This document shows positions 20,450 through 63,366 of a DNA stretch of 64,000 nt, one piece after another. The translations under genes and the position numbers were made by a program. The DNA comes from Acanthochromis polyacanthus (Eukaryota > Chordata > Actinopteri > Pomacentridae), in contig NC_067134.1 in assembly GCF_021347895.1 (NCBI RefSeq), positions 29,173,611 through 29,237,610 of the forward strand. Direction: 5' to 3'. Numbering within the stretch: position 1 is the stretch's first letter; each line of letters opens with the position of its first letter. Under the pieces are notes generated by a model. It was not told where the DNA came from. It made no database searches and saw nothing but the letters and a program-made list of their open reading frames with translations.

Positions 20450-21220
20450 ATTCATAGGTTTAAGACACAACCTTCTTCCTATCACGCATACATCATTCTT
20501 TCCATCTTTTCTGTTAACACATCCACTTGTTACACACACTTCAGTTGTCATGACAATGTCGGCCTGAGCCCATCCTGTCATCCTGTGGAAACTCCAAGTT
20601 CCTCATTTCTGAGGAGACTTCTGCTTTTCCCATCCTGTCTGCATACAGCTCAGAACAGCACAGATTACTTCCATTCAAAACTCACTTAGTTACACTGAAT
20701 CACTTCTTTAAATCATTTTTCTTAGCATGATCAAATAACTTATTTTAAATCATTCTCTTCTATAGCAATCATCATTTCCAGAATATATATCAGCCTATTA
20801 AAATCATTCTTGCATAAGCATAATCATGTGGTTAACTTATAGTGTTTCTCATTTTAACTTTTCATTGGTTTGCTTAAAGCTTTTATTTAGGTGGTGGTTG
20901 CTCCTGGGATCTCAAATAACTAGGCCCCACTTGACAAAGTACAGATGCTCCCAGTGGACACAGAGCATCAGATATAAGCTTGTTGATGTGGAGCTTTGTT
21001 TAGAGACCGACTCCCATTGGAAGTAAAGATTCATCGGAAAGGCTTAAACTCACAACATCAAAAATTCAGTACACATTAAAGCCATTTTTTGACTTCTGAT
21101 CAGCAATATCAACTAGACTTTACTCCATTTGGATTCAGGACACACAAACTACTACATTTAGTCCAGTTCAAGCCCTTTATCATTTTTGGCTAAATAATAG
21201 AGTAAAACAGATTAACATTT
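20450..21220. other. Unassigned A/T-rich sequence
   Basis: No gene or named repeat was recognised. There are short repeated AATCATT motifs only. Confidence 0.4.
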
Positions 21221-21224
21221 TAGT

Positions 21225-21350
21225 CACGCAATGGGCTGTTGAGTGAGCGAGGCTAAGCCTCATAGAAAACTGGGTGACATTTAAGGTCCTGATGCCCTGG
21301 ACCACCGCATACTTACCGCCTGGATAGGTTTGAAGAGCTGGATGTCATGG
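21225..21350 (-). repeat. Second, internally deleted copy of the 11431-11886 sequence
   Basis: The minus strand matches GACATCCAGCTCTTCAA, then TAAGTATGCGG, TGGTCCAGGGCATCAGGACC and the following ATGAGGCTTAGCCTCGCTCA. Two blocks present at 11431-11886 are absent. It is too short to code. Confidence 0.65.
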
Positions 21351-21359
21351 ACCACATGT

Positions 21360-22380
21360 TTATTCTTGATAGCAGCAGACAAACCAGATCTGAATAGCCT
21401 TGGATGAAAAAGGATAGAAATGTTGTATTTTTTTCCCACCAGGTATAAATAACATTATCTATTGAAATTAAGGCTGTTTACTAAAATATGTACATTGTTG
21501 TATATTTGAGTATTGAAGACAATCAGGTGAGTTAGAGTTTTGCAGCTGAATGGAGCCTGTCAAGTTCTGTGTATGTGTGTTTCAACACAGCTTTGTTCAA
21601 ACTTGTAAAAAGCCTGTCTAGCCATGAGGGCCACAAAGGGTCTTTCTTTTACTGTTGACTTTGATTTAAAAGTCTTACCGGTTGCGTCCTCACGGTCCAA
21701 ACGGCGGCTGTGTCTTATGATGACCATGATCAAAGGGAGACTGACTGAACTGATCAAACATTTCAAAGCATGCTGGATGAGACGGTGCCCAGGTAAATTG
21801 TGTCCCTGTGGAAGCACTGGTTGATGTTCTTTAGTTCCACTCCTTTGCTGATGTTGCCCCTTCAGGCCTGGAGTGTGTTTTACATCCACCAGTCGGTGGG
21901 TGTTTTCACTATCAAAATTCCAGTCGGTCACCGTGTCAAGCCACATCACCCCCCTGTGACGCCTCTCAGAAACCCCAGGGGGGAGGAATAAACCCTACCC
22001 GCCTTTGGCTCCAGGACCCAGGTGCAGCTGGAATCAAACCGCATGCATCCCGCCGGCTGGGAGGTGCGCTACAACCCCCTTCGCGACTGCAGTGTTCCCT
22101 GGTTGCGGTTTTGACATTCACTTTGGTTGCTGGTTCAGAAAATTCAAGCTGCCTAGTTTAGAAAATAGTACATAATGCAATTAATATACTTGATTTTGAA
22201 TTACCTTGAATACTATTCATTTAAATTAACTTTTATTAATATTAAAGTTGATTACAAACACATGGCATTTATTAAAGGACATGCTAGACTATGACTTTTT
22301 TGGACCAAAGCCTATATTATGACATTTTTTGAGCAACATGCTGTACAAACTATAATTTTGATAAAACATGGTTCACTGCT
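21360..22380. other. Unassigned sequence; possible tRNA-like SINE remnant on the minus strand
   Basis: At about 22000-22100 the minus strand has an A-box-like stretch (GTTGTAGCGCACC) and the B-box-like GGTTTGATTCC, consistent with a tRNA-derived SINE head. Nothing else was recognised. Confidence 0.3.
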
Positions 22381-22389
22381 TACCATCGG

Positions 22390-22462
22390 GAGTGAACAGC
22401 TCAGGTCGATGGAGAAACGGCTGGGAACCCAGAGGCTGCAGGTTCAAGTCCCGTGACTGCCA
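22390..22462 (+). repeat. tRNA-like sequence, probably a SINE head or tRNA pseudogene
   Basis: CAGCTCAGGTCGATGG resembles an internal A box, and GGTTCAAGTCCCGTGACT is a good B box at the right spacing. The acceptor and anticodon stems do not pair properly, so a functional tRNA is unlikely. Confidence 0.35.
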
Positions 22463-22899
22463 AAGTTCAACTTCACGTAACACATATGGCTATAAAAAAA
22501 ATCATAGTGTAACAGGTAAATAAAGACAAGTCATAGTGGGATGGGAAACAAGTGTTAAAACATACATTCATTCTTCAAACTACTCCTGGATTTTCTGTCC
22601 ACAATAAAACCTGCTGCTGCCCCCTCCTGGTCATTCTTTGAAAACACTCAAATCATGGACTCTCGCCTTGATTTGTACCTTAGTTTACACATCATTATAT
22701 CCAACTTATCTGAATGCAAAAAGCAGTCTTTCAAAAAATGATGCTGGACAATAACAGCAGTTTTTTTCTGCATTTTTGTATTAAAGACCAACCCAGACAT
22801 TTATTTTACTCTCCTTGTCTTCCACTGCAGATTCATGTCTGATGCTGTTGAAGAAGCGGCTGCAGTGAAATAATCACACCACATTTGTCACTAAATCTG

Positions 22900-23660
22900 G
22901 CTGCAGTCGCTTTGTAGCCTAGCTTAGCTAGACTGTATTCCCGTTATAAGGGATATACGGTCTAGCCCTCCTCCAATGACACATTTTGACAGGATTTCAA
23001 GCTCCGAGCAGATCGGACCGAACCAATCGGAGCACCAGAGGCGGGAGTTAACGATGCGTTATCTTCAGGGCCGAGATTACCCCGCAACAGAGCGAGGTTT
23101 CTCTCGTGCGCTTTCCTCTGTTTTGCACGGGCTGAATTTGTCCTTAAAACCTCAATGAGAAGCAGCTCTTAAAGCTTTTCTATTTAAAAAGGATGCATTT
23201 TTAATTCCGGCAGGCTGTACGATAGAATGCGTAATGCTGCCCTCCGCTGTTGAAAGGGAGAGCTTAGGTTTTCCTCAGGACCCCTGTACGGCGAAGGAAG
23301 CTGTTAAAACTACAAAACATCATGGCGGAAAGGCAATTGTTAGGTCGCTTAGTGATTGCGTCACACATGTGATACGCCGATTGGCTCTCTCCGATTCAAG
23401 CTGTGATCGGTAGTCCCGCCTCTGGGCTGGATTTGGTTCAATGGAGCAGTTCCAGACTGACTTTATGTGTATTTGTAATACACAATATAAAGGCTGTCTG
23501 GTCCCCAGGCAAGTCGCTTTGAACGTGTTGGTGAAACTCACCGTCAGGCCACAGAGCTTCTTCTCTGTGATGAATGAAGAACAGTTCAGTTGAAGCTGCA
23601 TCCGGCTGCTTCCGGTTTTGCCTCCGGCTCGGATTCTTCATCATCGTGAAAAACACACAA
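22900..23660. repeat. Old DNA-element remnants
   Basis: A near-palindrome at 22928-22968 (CTAGACTGTATTCCCG against CGGTCTAG) is followed by GGACCGAACCAATCGGAGCA. A roughly complementary ACCAAATCCAGCC-type stretch lies near 23395-23445. The CCTAGCTTAGCTAGAC motif resembles the ends of the 54255-54817 element. Boundaries are unclear. Confidence 0.35.
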
Positions 23661-24560
23661 ACAAAAAAATACAGACATTTGTCACACTGACTGATGATCT
23701 CAGGTAATAAAGAAAGACACTAAAATGTTCAGGTTAATGGTATATGCAACCCAAAATACTCATACATGCGCTTATTAAAAAAAAGAAAATCAGTGTAAAG
23801 CAATATCAGGACAGATGTTACTGTTCCAGCTGTTCCATTAGACTGCAGTTATTCAGACAGAAATGAAAACGTCACATTCCTCATTAAAACTACATGGGAC
23901 TTTTGGTGAATAATGTTGTGAAGCATGGAGATATGAGATCCCAGAATCAGCCACAAAGGGGAGACTCTGACAGAACAACAGCTAAATAAGGGAACATTAT
24001 GATATAACCTGTGATTTAGGATCAAATTATGCCATAACCTAATGAATGTGTTTGAACTAACCAAGTGTCTATTCTTACATTCTTTAATGTTGAAACAGTG
24101 TAAAAATCAGAAGCATGTCTCACTGTAAGAAGTGACGGTTTGATTTTTTTTGAAAGGTTGTCTTGATACTCTTTGTTTAAGAAGTAACCAGGTCAGAAGA
24201 GCAGCTCACTGTGAAAAGTGATGTTTTTGGTTACCATAGAAACTGATGTGTTTGATAGATTTGACGTAAAAGAGGAACTTATGCTTTATGAAATGGGAAT
24301 GATTATAAGACTTTTGATTACTATTAAACTGAGATGTTTTAGAAAGAGTTTTAACTACTGTTAAAATAAGAGGGTTTTAACTTTGTCATGAGGTGAGAAG
24401 TCACGAGCAAAGTGAACCAGGGTCAAATGATTCACCGTAAAGATTAAACTCAGAATAGATTGGGGATTTTTATAAGTCTGGAAGATGGGAGACTGGCTGT
24501 CTAGACAGTCCAAAATAGATAATTCCAGTTCCTTAAAAGTGGAGGTGTCCATACGGTCGG
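23661..24560. other. Unassigned sequence
   Basis: No coding region or repeat was recognised. Confidence 0.4.
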
Positions 24561-24599
24561 TGCACGGTACACGTGTGCGAGTGGGGAGGGGGGAAGGAG

Positions 24600-24680
24600 G
24601 AGTCATTGCATATGCAAAAGGTTCAGTTCGCTATAAATTACACCTGAACGAGACACAAGTTGGGAGTTGTTGGGTGGTAG
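24600..24680 (+). promoter_or_regulatory. Candidate promoter (octamer-like site plus TATA box)
   Basis: GCATATGCAAAAG at about 24608-24620 is followed by CTATAAATT at 24631-24639 and then a purine-rich GAGACACAAGTTGGGAG start region. The arrangement is LTR-like. A splice-donor-like CAGGTGAGC follows near 25034. No retroviral gene was found downstream. Confidence 0.3.
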
Positions 24681-25189
24681 TCGCTCGATGCAAACCAGGG
24701 TAGAAATGCCCTGAGCAAAGGGGATTTTATCACGTAACTCGGACGGGGGATTCAACAGGATCTGCAAAGGAATAACTGCTCTGTTGGAATTATGGACAAA
24801 AGTACTGCTTTTTCTGCAGTGTTGGAGGATTACACAAGTGTGATCTGGATATAACACGGAGTGATGGAGTATTACTGGAATTTATTATTTCCAAAGGAAT
24901 TACCCCAGACTGGATTACAAAGTTTACTGGCCCAAACAACAAAATTGGATACATGCAGATTTAAATCTGGTCCGGACCCCCGTCCGCTTTCCCCTGGGCC
25001 CCGGCGAGTGTCAAAGGCTTTTTTTGGTTTCAGGTGAGCAGTCGACTACGGCCATAGCCGGCTGCTCTCCCTCCAAACGATGTAATCTGGGTGATTTTTA
25101 CTTCTCTTATATGAAAGCATAGTTGCACTTATGAGTCATGTTAAGCCATTGAAAGAATAGTGATGTTTGATTAATTGTCTGATGATTAA

Positions 25190-25708
25190 GAGCTATTGCT
25201 ACACCCTTGCTAATAAACATTTTTCCTGCAATTAAAGTTAACTGTACATTAAGACACAGCAAGCTCTTGGCCACCTTTACATGTGAAAAAGAGACGGGCA
25301 GAAAGTCCCACGTATTGCTTGAAATCAAAGGTATCCTCAGACACATTCTACAGCTCTATTTAAAAGGGCTTGTAAGTAAATGTTGCAGTTGCTGGCTCTG
25401 TTGGCTCGCCTGTCAACCTCTCGGCCCGATCCATCACACACACACACACACACAGGGGTGGGAGCAGCATTCAGCGCAGCGGCAGAGTAGAGGGGAACTT
25501 GCGCTCTCTTAATGGATCAAACCATTATCCAAAAAGGGGGGGGGGGGGGGGGGGGGGGGGGGGTGTCAAATTAGGGAGAACTTTGCCAGATTTTACATTT
25601 CATTTGAAACGGAAAAATAACACTGTTAATAATTATTTCAGCATTTATTATAAACATAAATAAATAACCCCTAATAATTCTAGGGGTGCTTAAAAAAAAT
25701 TAAGGGGT
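25190..25708 (-). repeat. Reverse copy of the 13367-13868 repeat, with a 28-base G run
   Basis: Matches 13367-13868 on the opposite strand, including the CA/TG microsatellite and the GTGCTTAA.. CACCCC end. It is truncated by about 30 bp where it abuts the Tc1 half-element at 25710. Confidence 0.65.
25536..25563. repeat. 28-base G homopolymer
   Basis: An uninterrupted G run replacing the 14-base C run of the related copy near 13531-13544. The length is probably unreliable in sequencing. Confidence 0.9.
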
Positions 25709-25709
25709 G

Positions 25710-26210
25710 CCAAGCCATCGGACGTCTGCAAGCTGGAGAGTCTGTCCGCTTCGGGGAAGGTCATCGGTGCTCTGTGTGGTGTTGTATCGACGCTGGAGAC
25801 GGTAAATGGTGGTGATGTTGACATTAAAGTGACGGGCAATGTCTCGGACAGACTCTCCAGCTTGCAGACGTCCGATGGCTTGGTTCCTCTCAATTTGGTT
25901 TAAGCGTGGCATAGTTAAACAGCAAGTGAAATGCCTATGATCTTGAATGAAATTTATACCCACTGAAGGTGTCGATAAATCGTGCATATTCAATTGCACG
26001 TGCAAAGCGTGAATCATGTCCACATCGTCAATGCATTGGTGTATTGCGACGATTCGTTTTCCGTTTTCACACCAACCTTACAAAACGCAACAGAAAATGT
26101 TAAGAACACACCATGCACCACAAAGTACCAAATGCATTTTTGTTTTGGGAAACCAAATTTAATTTTTCATTGGGTAAAAGAAACTTGCGTTTCTTTTGCG
26201 TATGAGTATA
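25710..26210 (-). mobile_element. Half of a palindromic Tc1-like element
   Basis: Corresponds to 60480-60978 of the complete palindromic element. A minus-strand ORF (26023-25700) encodes MPRLNQIERNQAIGRLQAGE, then ESVRDIARHFNVNITTIYRL and a DLPRSGQ linker: a Tc1-type HTH without catalytic domain. It ends at GAGTATA directly against the mini-Tc1 element at 26215. Confidence 0.7.
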
Positions 26211-26214
26211 TGTA

Positions 26215-26888
26215 CACTGACAGTCATTAAAAACTTTGAGACCATATTTTTCAACATCATTTTTATTTGGAAGCCCAAAACTGGATTTTCTTCATATCAA
26301 TCATTTGTTTAGCATATTGGCATACACAAACAAAAATCTAAAGTTTCAAGAATGATTTCAAAATAAAGAATTTCACAAAAGAAAACGACACCTGCCAAAC
26401 ACAAAGTCACAACAGTCACTACCGAGTATGGCCTCCATTTGCTTGGATGCAGGCAGCAATCCGTCGGCGCATGCTTTGGACCAGGCTTCTGATTGTGGGT
26501 TGGGAACAGCCCATACGCCTGGTTACATCACTGTAGCTCAAAGCGGCCTCCACCACACCCAGTGCCCGGAGACGTTGTTCATGTGATAGACGCGGCATGA
26601 TGCTGTTCACTGGACTAACAATGGTGGCCTTTTTTGGGCCTTTATATAGGCCTTCAAAACCCATTCTCACATTGTGCAGATACTCACTGAGTATTGCTTG
26701 GTGTGTATTTGGTTCACTTTTGCACAGAGTACCGACCCATGTGCAATGAATCATGACAAAATGACAACTCATCATTATCTCAACTACCAGGGCACGAGAT
26801 CATCAGTAAATCCACAATGAATAATTACAACCCCCTACAAGTAGAATTCTGCCTACATTTCTACCTCAAAGTTTCTATTGACTGTCAG
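26215..26888 (-). mobile_element. Miniature Tc1/mariner element, copy B
   Basis: 674 bp between TA at 26213-26214 and 26889-26890. Inverted partner of 9794-10462. Its minus-strand mini-ORF (within 26775-26419) has the same HTH-to-C-terminus fusion but stops one residue earlier. Confidence 0.78.
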
Positions 26889-27093
26889 TATATGTATGTG
26901 GCTATGTCCGGCCCGATATCTCTGCAACCGCTGAAGATCAGTCTAAGGTCCCCTACTCAGTTGTGGAGTTACAGGTCAGCAGATCAAGTAGGGAGGGAGA
27001 TACGTACGATGATCTAAATTGATACATACAGCATCAGTTGTATAGGGGGCACAGGGGTTTTGCCAGCAGAGGGCGTAGTTCTGCCCTCTACTG

Positions 27094-28258
27094 TAGAGTG
27101 CCTCTATAATGAGAGTGGCGACAACTGGGGATTTGAAGCCATTTTGTTTCCATTCACTCAATATGGGACGCGCAGCGCGAGGTTCACATTCACGAAAACT
27201 ATGGATTGTTTACTGATTTCAAGACATGTTTTGGACAAAATAATTTACTGGATTGTTTTGTCTGGATGTCCAAGGTTGGATCATGGCCGTTTTTAGTGGA
27301 ATATTTTCATCTGTGACTAGTTTTGAGCCTTCAAAGGTGAGTTGTGCTGTTTACGTTATTTGCTGTTTGTTGGACAAATGTGTTTATATTACCCGCTGTG
27401 GTAATCACATCTCAAAAGTGATTTATACCGGCGGATTCATGAGAATCTAAGCTTTCCATGGGTGTATAATGTTTCTATCATCGAGCTTTCAGCTTCGGTC
27501 AATTTAGTAAAATACGTTTTCCCGTCCGCCTGTACGCTGCTGCAGCTGTTAGCATATGGCTAACAGCATCCTCATGCTAGCGGCGGCTAACAGTCCAGAA
27601 ACAGGTGAACAACACGGAGCCTGTTCGGGTCATATGAGGCTGATAAGTGACTGCAGGTTGGACGGAAAACAGAAAATAGGAAACAGAAAACTGTCAGCTG
27701 TTTGTTGAATTGGAAATCATGTGAATGAACAGGGAGGCTGTTGTCGAAGCTCAGATGGGCCGCTGAAGTTTAACGGGTTACCCCGTTAAACTTCAGCGGC
27801 CCATATTTCATGCATCTCCATGCATGAAAATGGTCAAAGTCAAAATAACCACAACTGCCTAAAATCACATCAAACTTTTCTATCTGTCATTCACCCATAC
27901 ATCATAACATGAAAGTACATACATGGGACTAACCTGGCACAAAAATCATGATGAAGTCGGTTTCCATCCCACTCTCCGGACTTTATATTCCCACAGTTTC
28001 ATTCTTTCAGTACTCCTGGGAAATCTAAACATGTGTAATCCCTTCTCCGATCGATTTGTGCACCCAAAGGCACAACAGCCCGTCATTTTCCAGGTATGTA
28101 TGAAACCAAAAAAGACCTAGAATTACTCTCTGCGTTGTAAACAACGTTAACAGGCATAACCGGCGTTCAGGAATTGGAAACAAAATGGCTCCTATAGATC
28201 ACGTGACCAAATTTTTTTGGACCCGTCATGTCGCCACTCTCATTATATAGGCACTCTA
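27094..28258. mobile_element. Non-autonomous hAT-like element with exact 8-bp target duplication
   Basis: 1165 bp. The 30-bp terminal inverted repeats begin TAGAGTGCCTCTATAATGAG on the left; the right end has A for the C at position 11, the only mismatch. CTCTACTG is duplicated exactly at 27086-27093 and 28259-28266. The matching place in copy A (about 9567-9576) has one uninterrupted CTCTACTGAGGG on the minus strand, which is the empty site. There is no transposase. The interior includes about 27170-27480, similar to piggyBac MITE family 2, and a perfect 22-bp hairpin. Confidence 0.88.
27756..27803. repeat. Perfect 22-bp inverted repeat with 4-base loop
   Basis: The arm TGGGCCGCTGAAGTTTAACG (plus GG) pairs exactly with 27782-27803 around the loop TTAC. 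It lies near the middle of the hAT-like element. Confidence 0.9.
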
Positions 28259-29186
28259 CTCTACTGAGGGCTCATCTAGTTGTATTCTGAGATCGTTCAT
28301 GAGGTCAAAGTTTTGGGGGGGGGTTACATCTTTGAGAACAGAACGACCCAAAGACCACAGAAGTGTTTTTAAATGCATCTTTTATGCAGAATTTGACAAA
28401 AACAAATGTACAAATTTGCAGTTAATACAACAAGTGTGAACAGATCAAAGTCATTCAACAAACTCCACATCCTCTGTAGCAGCTCTTCAGATTTCCTCCT
28501 CCCTGTAAACTCTTAAATCAGTGGAGTGGAAGTGCAAGGACCACGGCTTCTACAGTAGAATCTCCTTTTCAGACCGTTTCTGAGGTCTGGTACATGTGTG
28601 TCTAGATTAGTTTAAGGCAAAGACATTAGTGTTGAGAACTGATTGTCACTGAAAGAAAGAAAAGTGCAGCTGCAGTGAAATGTGTCTTCAGGTGTGGATG
28701 AACATCGGCTCATGTTCCTTCAGTCAGAGCACTGATGTTCCTCTAAGCTGAAGGTTAAAGTTTAGCGACATCACAGTGGCCGGTACGTCTGAATGACGAA
28801 AAAAAACCCAAAATGCTGCGTCTGATTAAGCAGCATCCTCAGGCAGATCCAGTCTTTGATTCTCTGCTACCTGGACTCAGATATTCTTTGAACAGTTACA
28901 TTTACCCAAACTTGAAATAAGGCACTTCGTTTTGAAGCATTACGCGGCCGTTTGAAAGCAATTCAGCGTGATAAATATGAAGCAGCAGATAATAAATATT
29001 GGTCTGCATCAACAGTTTGTACAGCAGTGATTTCTCAGGTCTGAGAGCTCCAACAAACGGCGTTGGACTGTTTGGCTCAGACGTTCACCGACGCTGCAGC
29101 CTCTGTAGTAGTGCTGAGGCAACGCATCGACGTAGTCGACGTCATCGATTACGTAAATACGTCGACGCGTTGCTATCAAAACATAT

Positions 29187-29387
29187 ATGACGGCTACTCA
29201 CACGCGCGCACTCAGGAGACCGGTTAGGATGGAGGAGGCAACAAATCAGCCCGAAAAAGACAGTAAGCGAGCTCCCCCTCGCTCATCTAAAGCATGGGAC
29301 TACTACAAGCGCAGCAGCAAATACAGTAATGTCATTTGCACTCTGTGCAGAATAGAAATTAGTGATGGGAAATCCGGCTCTTTTTAG
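29187..29387 (+). pseudogene. BED zinc-finger fragment, truncated by a nested element
   Basis: From the internal ATG at 29229: MEEATNQPEKDSKRAP, then SKAWDYYKRSSKYSNVICTL and CR, the start of a BED finger (W, CxxC). The frame runs into a second element near 29356, so the His half is lost. Confidence 0.6.
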
Positions 29388-29680
29388 AGAGCCGGCTCTT
29401 TTGGCTCGGCTCAGTAAAAAGAGCCGGCTCTTTCGGCTCCCAAGCGGTTCTTCGGGTTGTTTTGTTGTTTTAATTAATTTATTATCAACAGCAATATGAA
29501 ATTATGCACAAAATGAATGACTAATGTAAAAGCCTGTGTTTTTTTTATTTATATACGTGTATTATATAAATATGCTTTTTATTCACTCCACAAAAATGAA
29601 AAAATAAATTAGAAAATACAAAGAACAAAAATTTACAACTCAATTTACAACTATTCAAATATTCAGCTTTTTCCTTTTAA

Positions 29681-30214
29681 CCCCTTAAACTAAAGTGTAC
29701 CGCCGGCGGTACACCTACTAATTTGCAGAGGAATTTAAAGAATGTCTGAAACTGCAAACACAATTATACAAACACTATACGCCGATGGAAAGCTTAGATT
29801 ATCATGAATCCGCCGATATAAACCACTTTCAGATGTGATTACCACAGCGGGTGAGAAAAACACATTTGTCCGACAAAAACAAATATCCATCCATCCGTTC
29901 TCTATACACGGCTTCAAAGCACACAGCGCAACTCACATTTGCGGGTTCATTATTACACACAGATGAAAATATTCCACAAAAAACGGCCATAATCCAACCT
30001 TGGACATCCAGATGACACAAGCCAGTAAACTATTTTGTCCAAAACATGTCCTGAAGTCGGTATAAAATCCACAAATCGGTCGTTTTCAAAGAAAATGCAC
30101 CTCGTGATGCGCGTCCAATATTCCCTGTATTTCTCGTCATATTTTTTATTTAAAAATAGAATATTAGCGATTTTTTGTACTGAAAATGCCTGGAATTGAC
30201 TGCAGCTTAAAAGG
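29681..30214 (-). mobile_element. piggyBac-type MITE, family 2, TTAA-flanked
   Basis: 534 bp between TTAA at 29677-29680 and 30215-30218. Contains CCGCCGGCGGTACACC at one end and GACTGCAGCTTAAAAGG at the other. Same length as 59484-60017. Confidence 0.8.
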
Positions 30215-30692
30215 TTAAACAAATTTAAAGTGAAACAACACAAAACACTGCAAACCATTTTGTTTTCCACATCCCACTCTTTTGCCACTTTGAGCAGCTC
30301 TTCTGCTCAGTTCTCAGCAGTGTGTCTGTCGCTGAACTCAAAACAATCCAGAAGACAGAACACCATTTTAAAATTTTCAATAAAGTGACACGTAACTGAC
30401 AAGAAGGATGTATTGGTTTGGGATGTCCAGCTGTCAGTTATTAGACAGACTGCTGTGGCTTTTTTAACCCTCTCTTGCAGTAATGTATGTTCTGTGTCAT
30501 ACAGGCTTGGGATGATTTTTGGGAAAGTGTTTTCCTGCTTGGAATTGCATACATTGGATTTAGTGCATGAACAAACTTCCAGAATCCTTTATCATCCACA
30601 ACTGAAAATGGTTGAAAATCAAGGACAGTCATTTTTGCCAGTTCTTCATCAATTGAGTTCTGTCTTGGTCATAGACTTCTGCAAAAACTGTG

Positions 30693-31124
30693 TCACAGAG
30701 CTCTGGGTGGGAGGTTTAGGTGGCTGTGGTGGCATAGTACATGATGCTGTAGATACTGCAGCAGCAGAAGCAACAGCAGCAGTAGACACACCGGCACCTT
30801 CATTAATACCACATTCAACCATTGCACTGATGGGTGGACAGTTCTCAGGTGCCTGTGGAGGTTGTTTGTGGAGGCGGCTCTTTTCTTGCAGACTCTACAC
30901 TCTGCCTTTGTATTATCAATCAAATTGAAATGGTTCCAGATTTTACTCCTTTTCCTGGTGTCACTCATTTTCTTTACCTTTCTATCGATGTCTCGTCTTG
31001 TTGCCCCTGGCTCTCTTTCTCTCTCTCCCTCCTGCTCTGTTTGTGTTCTACTGCTGCTGCGTCTGTGAGTGTAACTGCCGCCCCCCCCGCCCCCCCGCCT
31101 TGAGGTTTTTGATATTTGATTCAT
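30693..31124 (-). pseudogene. BED zinc-finger N-terminus of a ZBED/hAT transposase
   Basis: Contains MSDTRKRSKIWNHFNLIDNT, AECRVCKKRA and NNLHRHLRTVHPSVQ, a full BED finger (W..F, CxxC, HxxxxxH). Downstream a CAG-repeat-like stretch is read in the wrong frame as poly-Leu, and no RNase H-like catalytic domain follows. Homologous to domesticated ZBED proteins, but here it is a relic within the nested insertion. Confidence 0.68.
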
Positions 31125-31552
31125 TTTGCACAGTGCTTTTGTGTTTCATTTTCCCATAGCCAATATTTTATTTATTTTTAAATTTAGTGTAAATGAGAAT
31201 TTACTTTTATATGTATTTGATTCTACATAGAATTGCTGTGCATAAGCCTTTATTTATATTTTAAGATTACAAAATTTAAGAAAATATTTGAAATTTTTTT
31301 GATATTTATTTGGGGAACATTTGGGTGGAAATAAGCTATTATTAATCGGGAAATTGAAAAATAATCGTTAGCTTAATCGTGAAATTAGTCGATAGGTTAA
31401 TCGAAAAATTAGTCGCGAGATTAATCGATTAAAAAAATAATGGTTTAGTACAGCTCTACTCTGTCGGTCCTGAGTTCTGTCTCCTCACCGTCTGTCTGGT
31501 GGACGAGCCCGCCAGCCACCCTGAGGCTTCTTACAGCAGACTCTTGTTCAGC

Positions 31553-63366
<31,814 letters not shown>

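Larger units (their letters stand above)
29107..31458. mobile_element. Nested ZBED/hAT insertion in the 3' region of abcc4 copy B
   Basis: CTCTGT flanks both sides (29101-29106 and 31459-31464). Copy A has a single CCTCTGTCGG there. The ends AGTAGTGCTG and CAGCTCTACT form short inverted repeats, and the right end is rich in TTAATCG motifs. Inside are a BED-finger ORF (29187-29387), a second element starting TTAGTGATGGGAAATCCGGC at about 29356, a piggyBac MITE (29681-30214) and a second BED-finger ORF on the minus strand. Confidence 0.75.

Noticed and set aside
22390..22462. Functional tRNA gene
   Set aside because: A- and B-box-like motifs exist but the acceptor and anticodon stems do not pair, so it is more likely a SINE head.
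13367..25708. Extension of the inverted duplication into the centre
   Set aside because: The 13367/25190 and 11431/21225 pairs are inverted, but in a different order relative to the arms and with unrelated flanks, so they fit independent interspersed repeats better.
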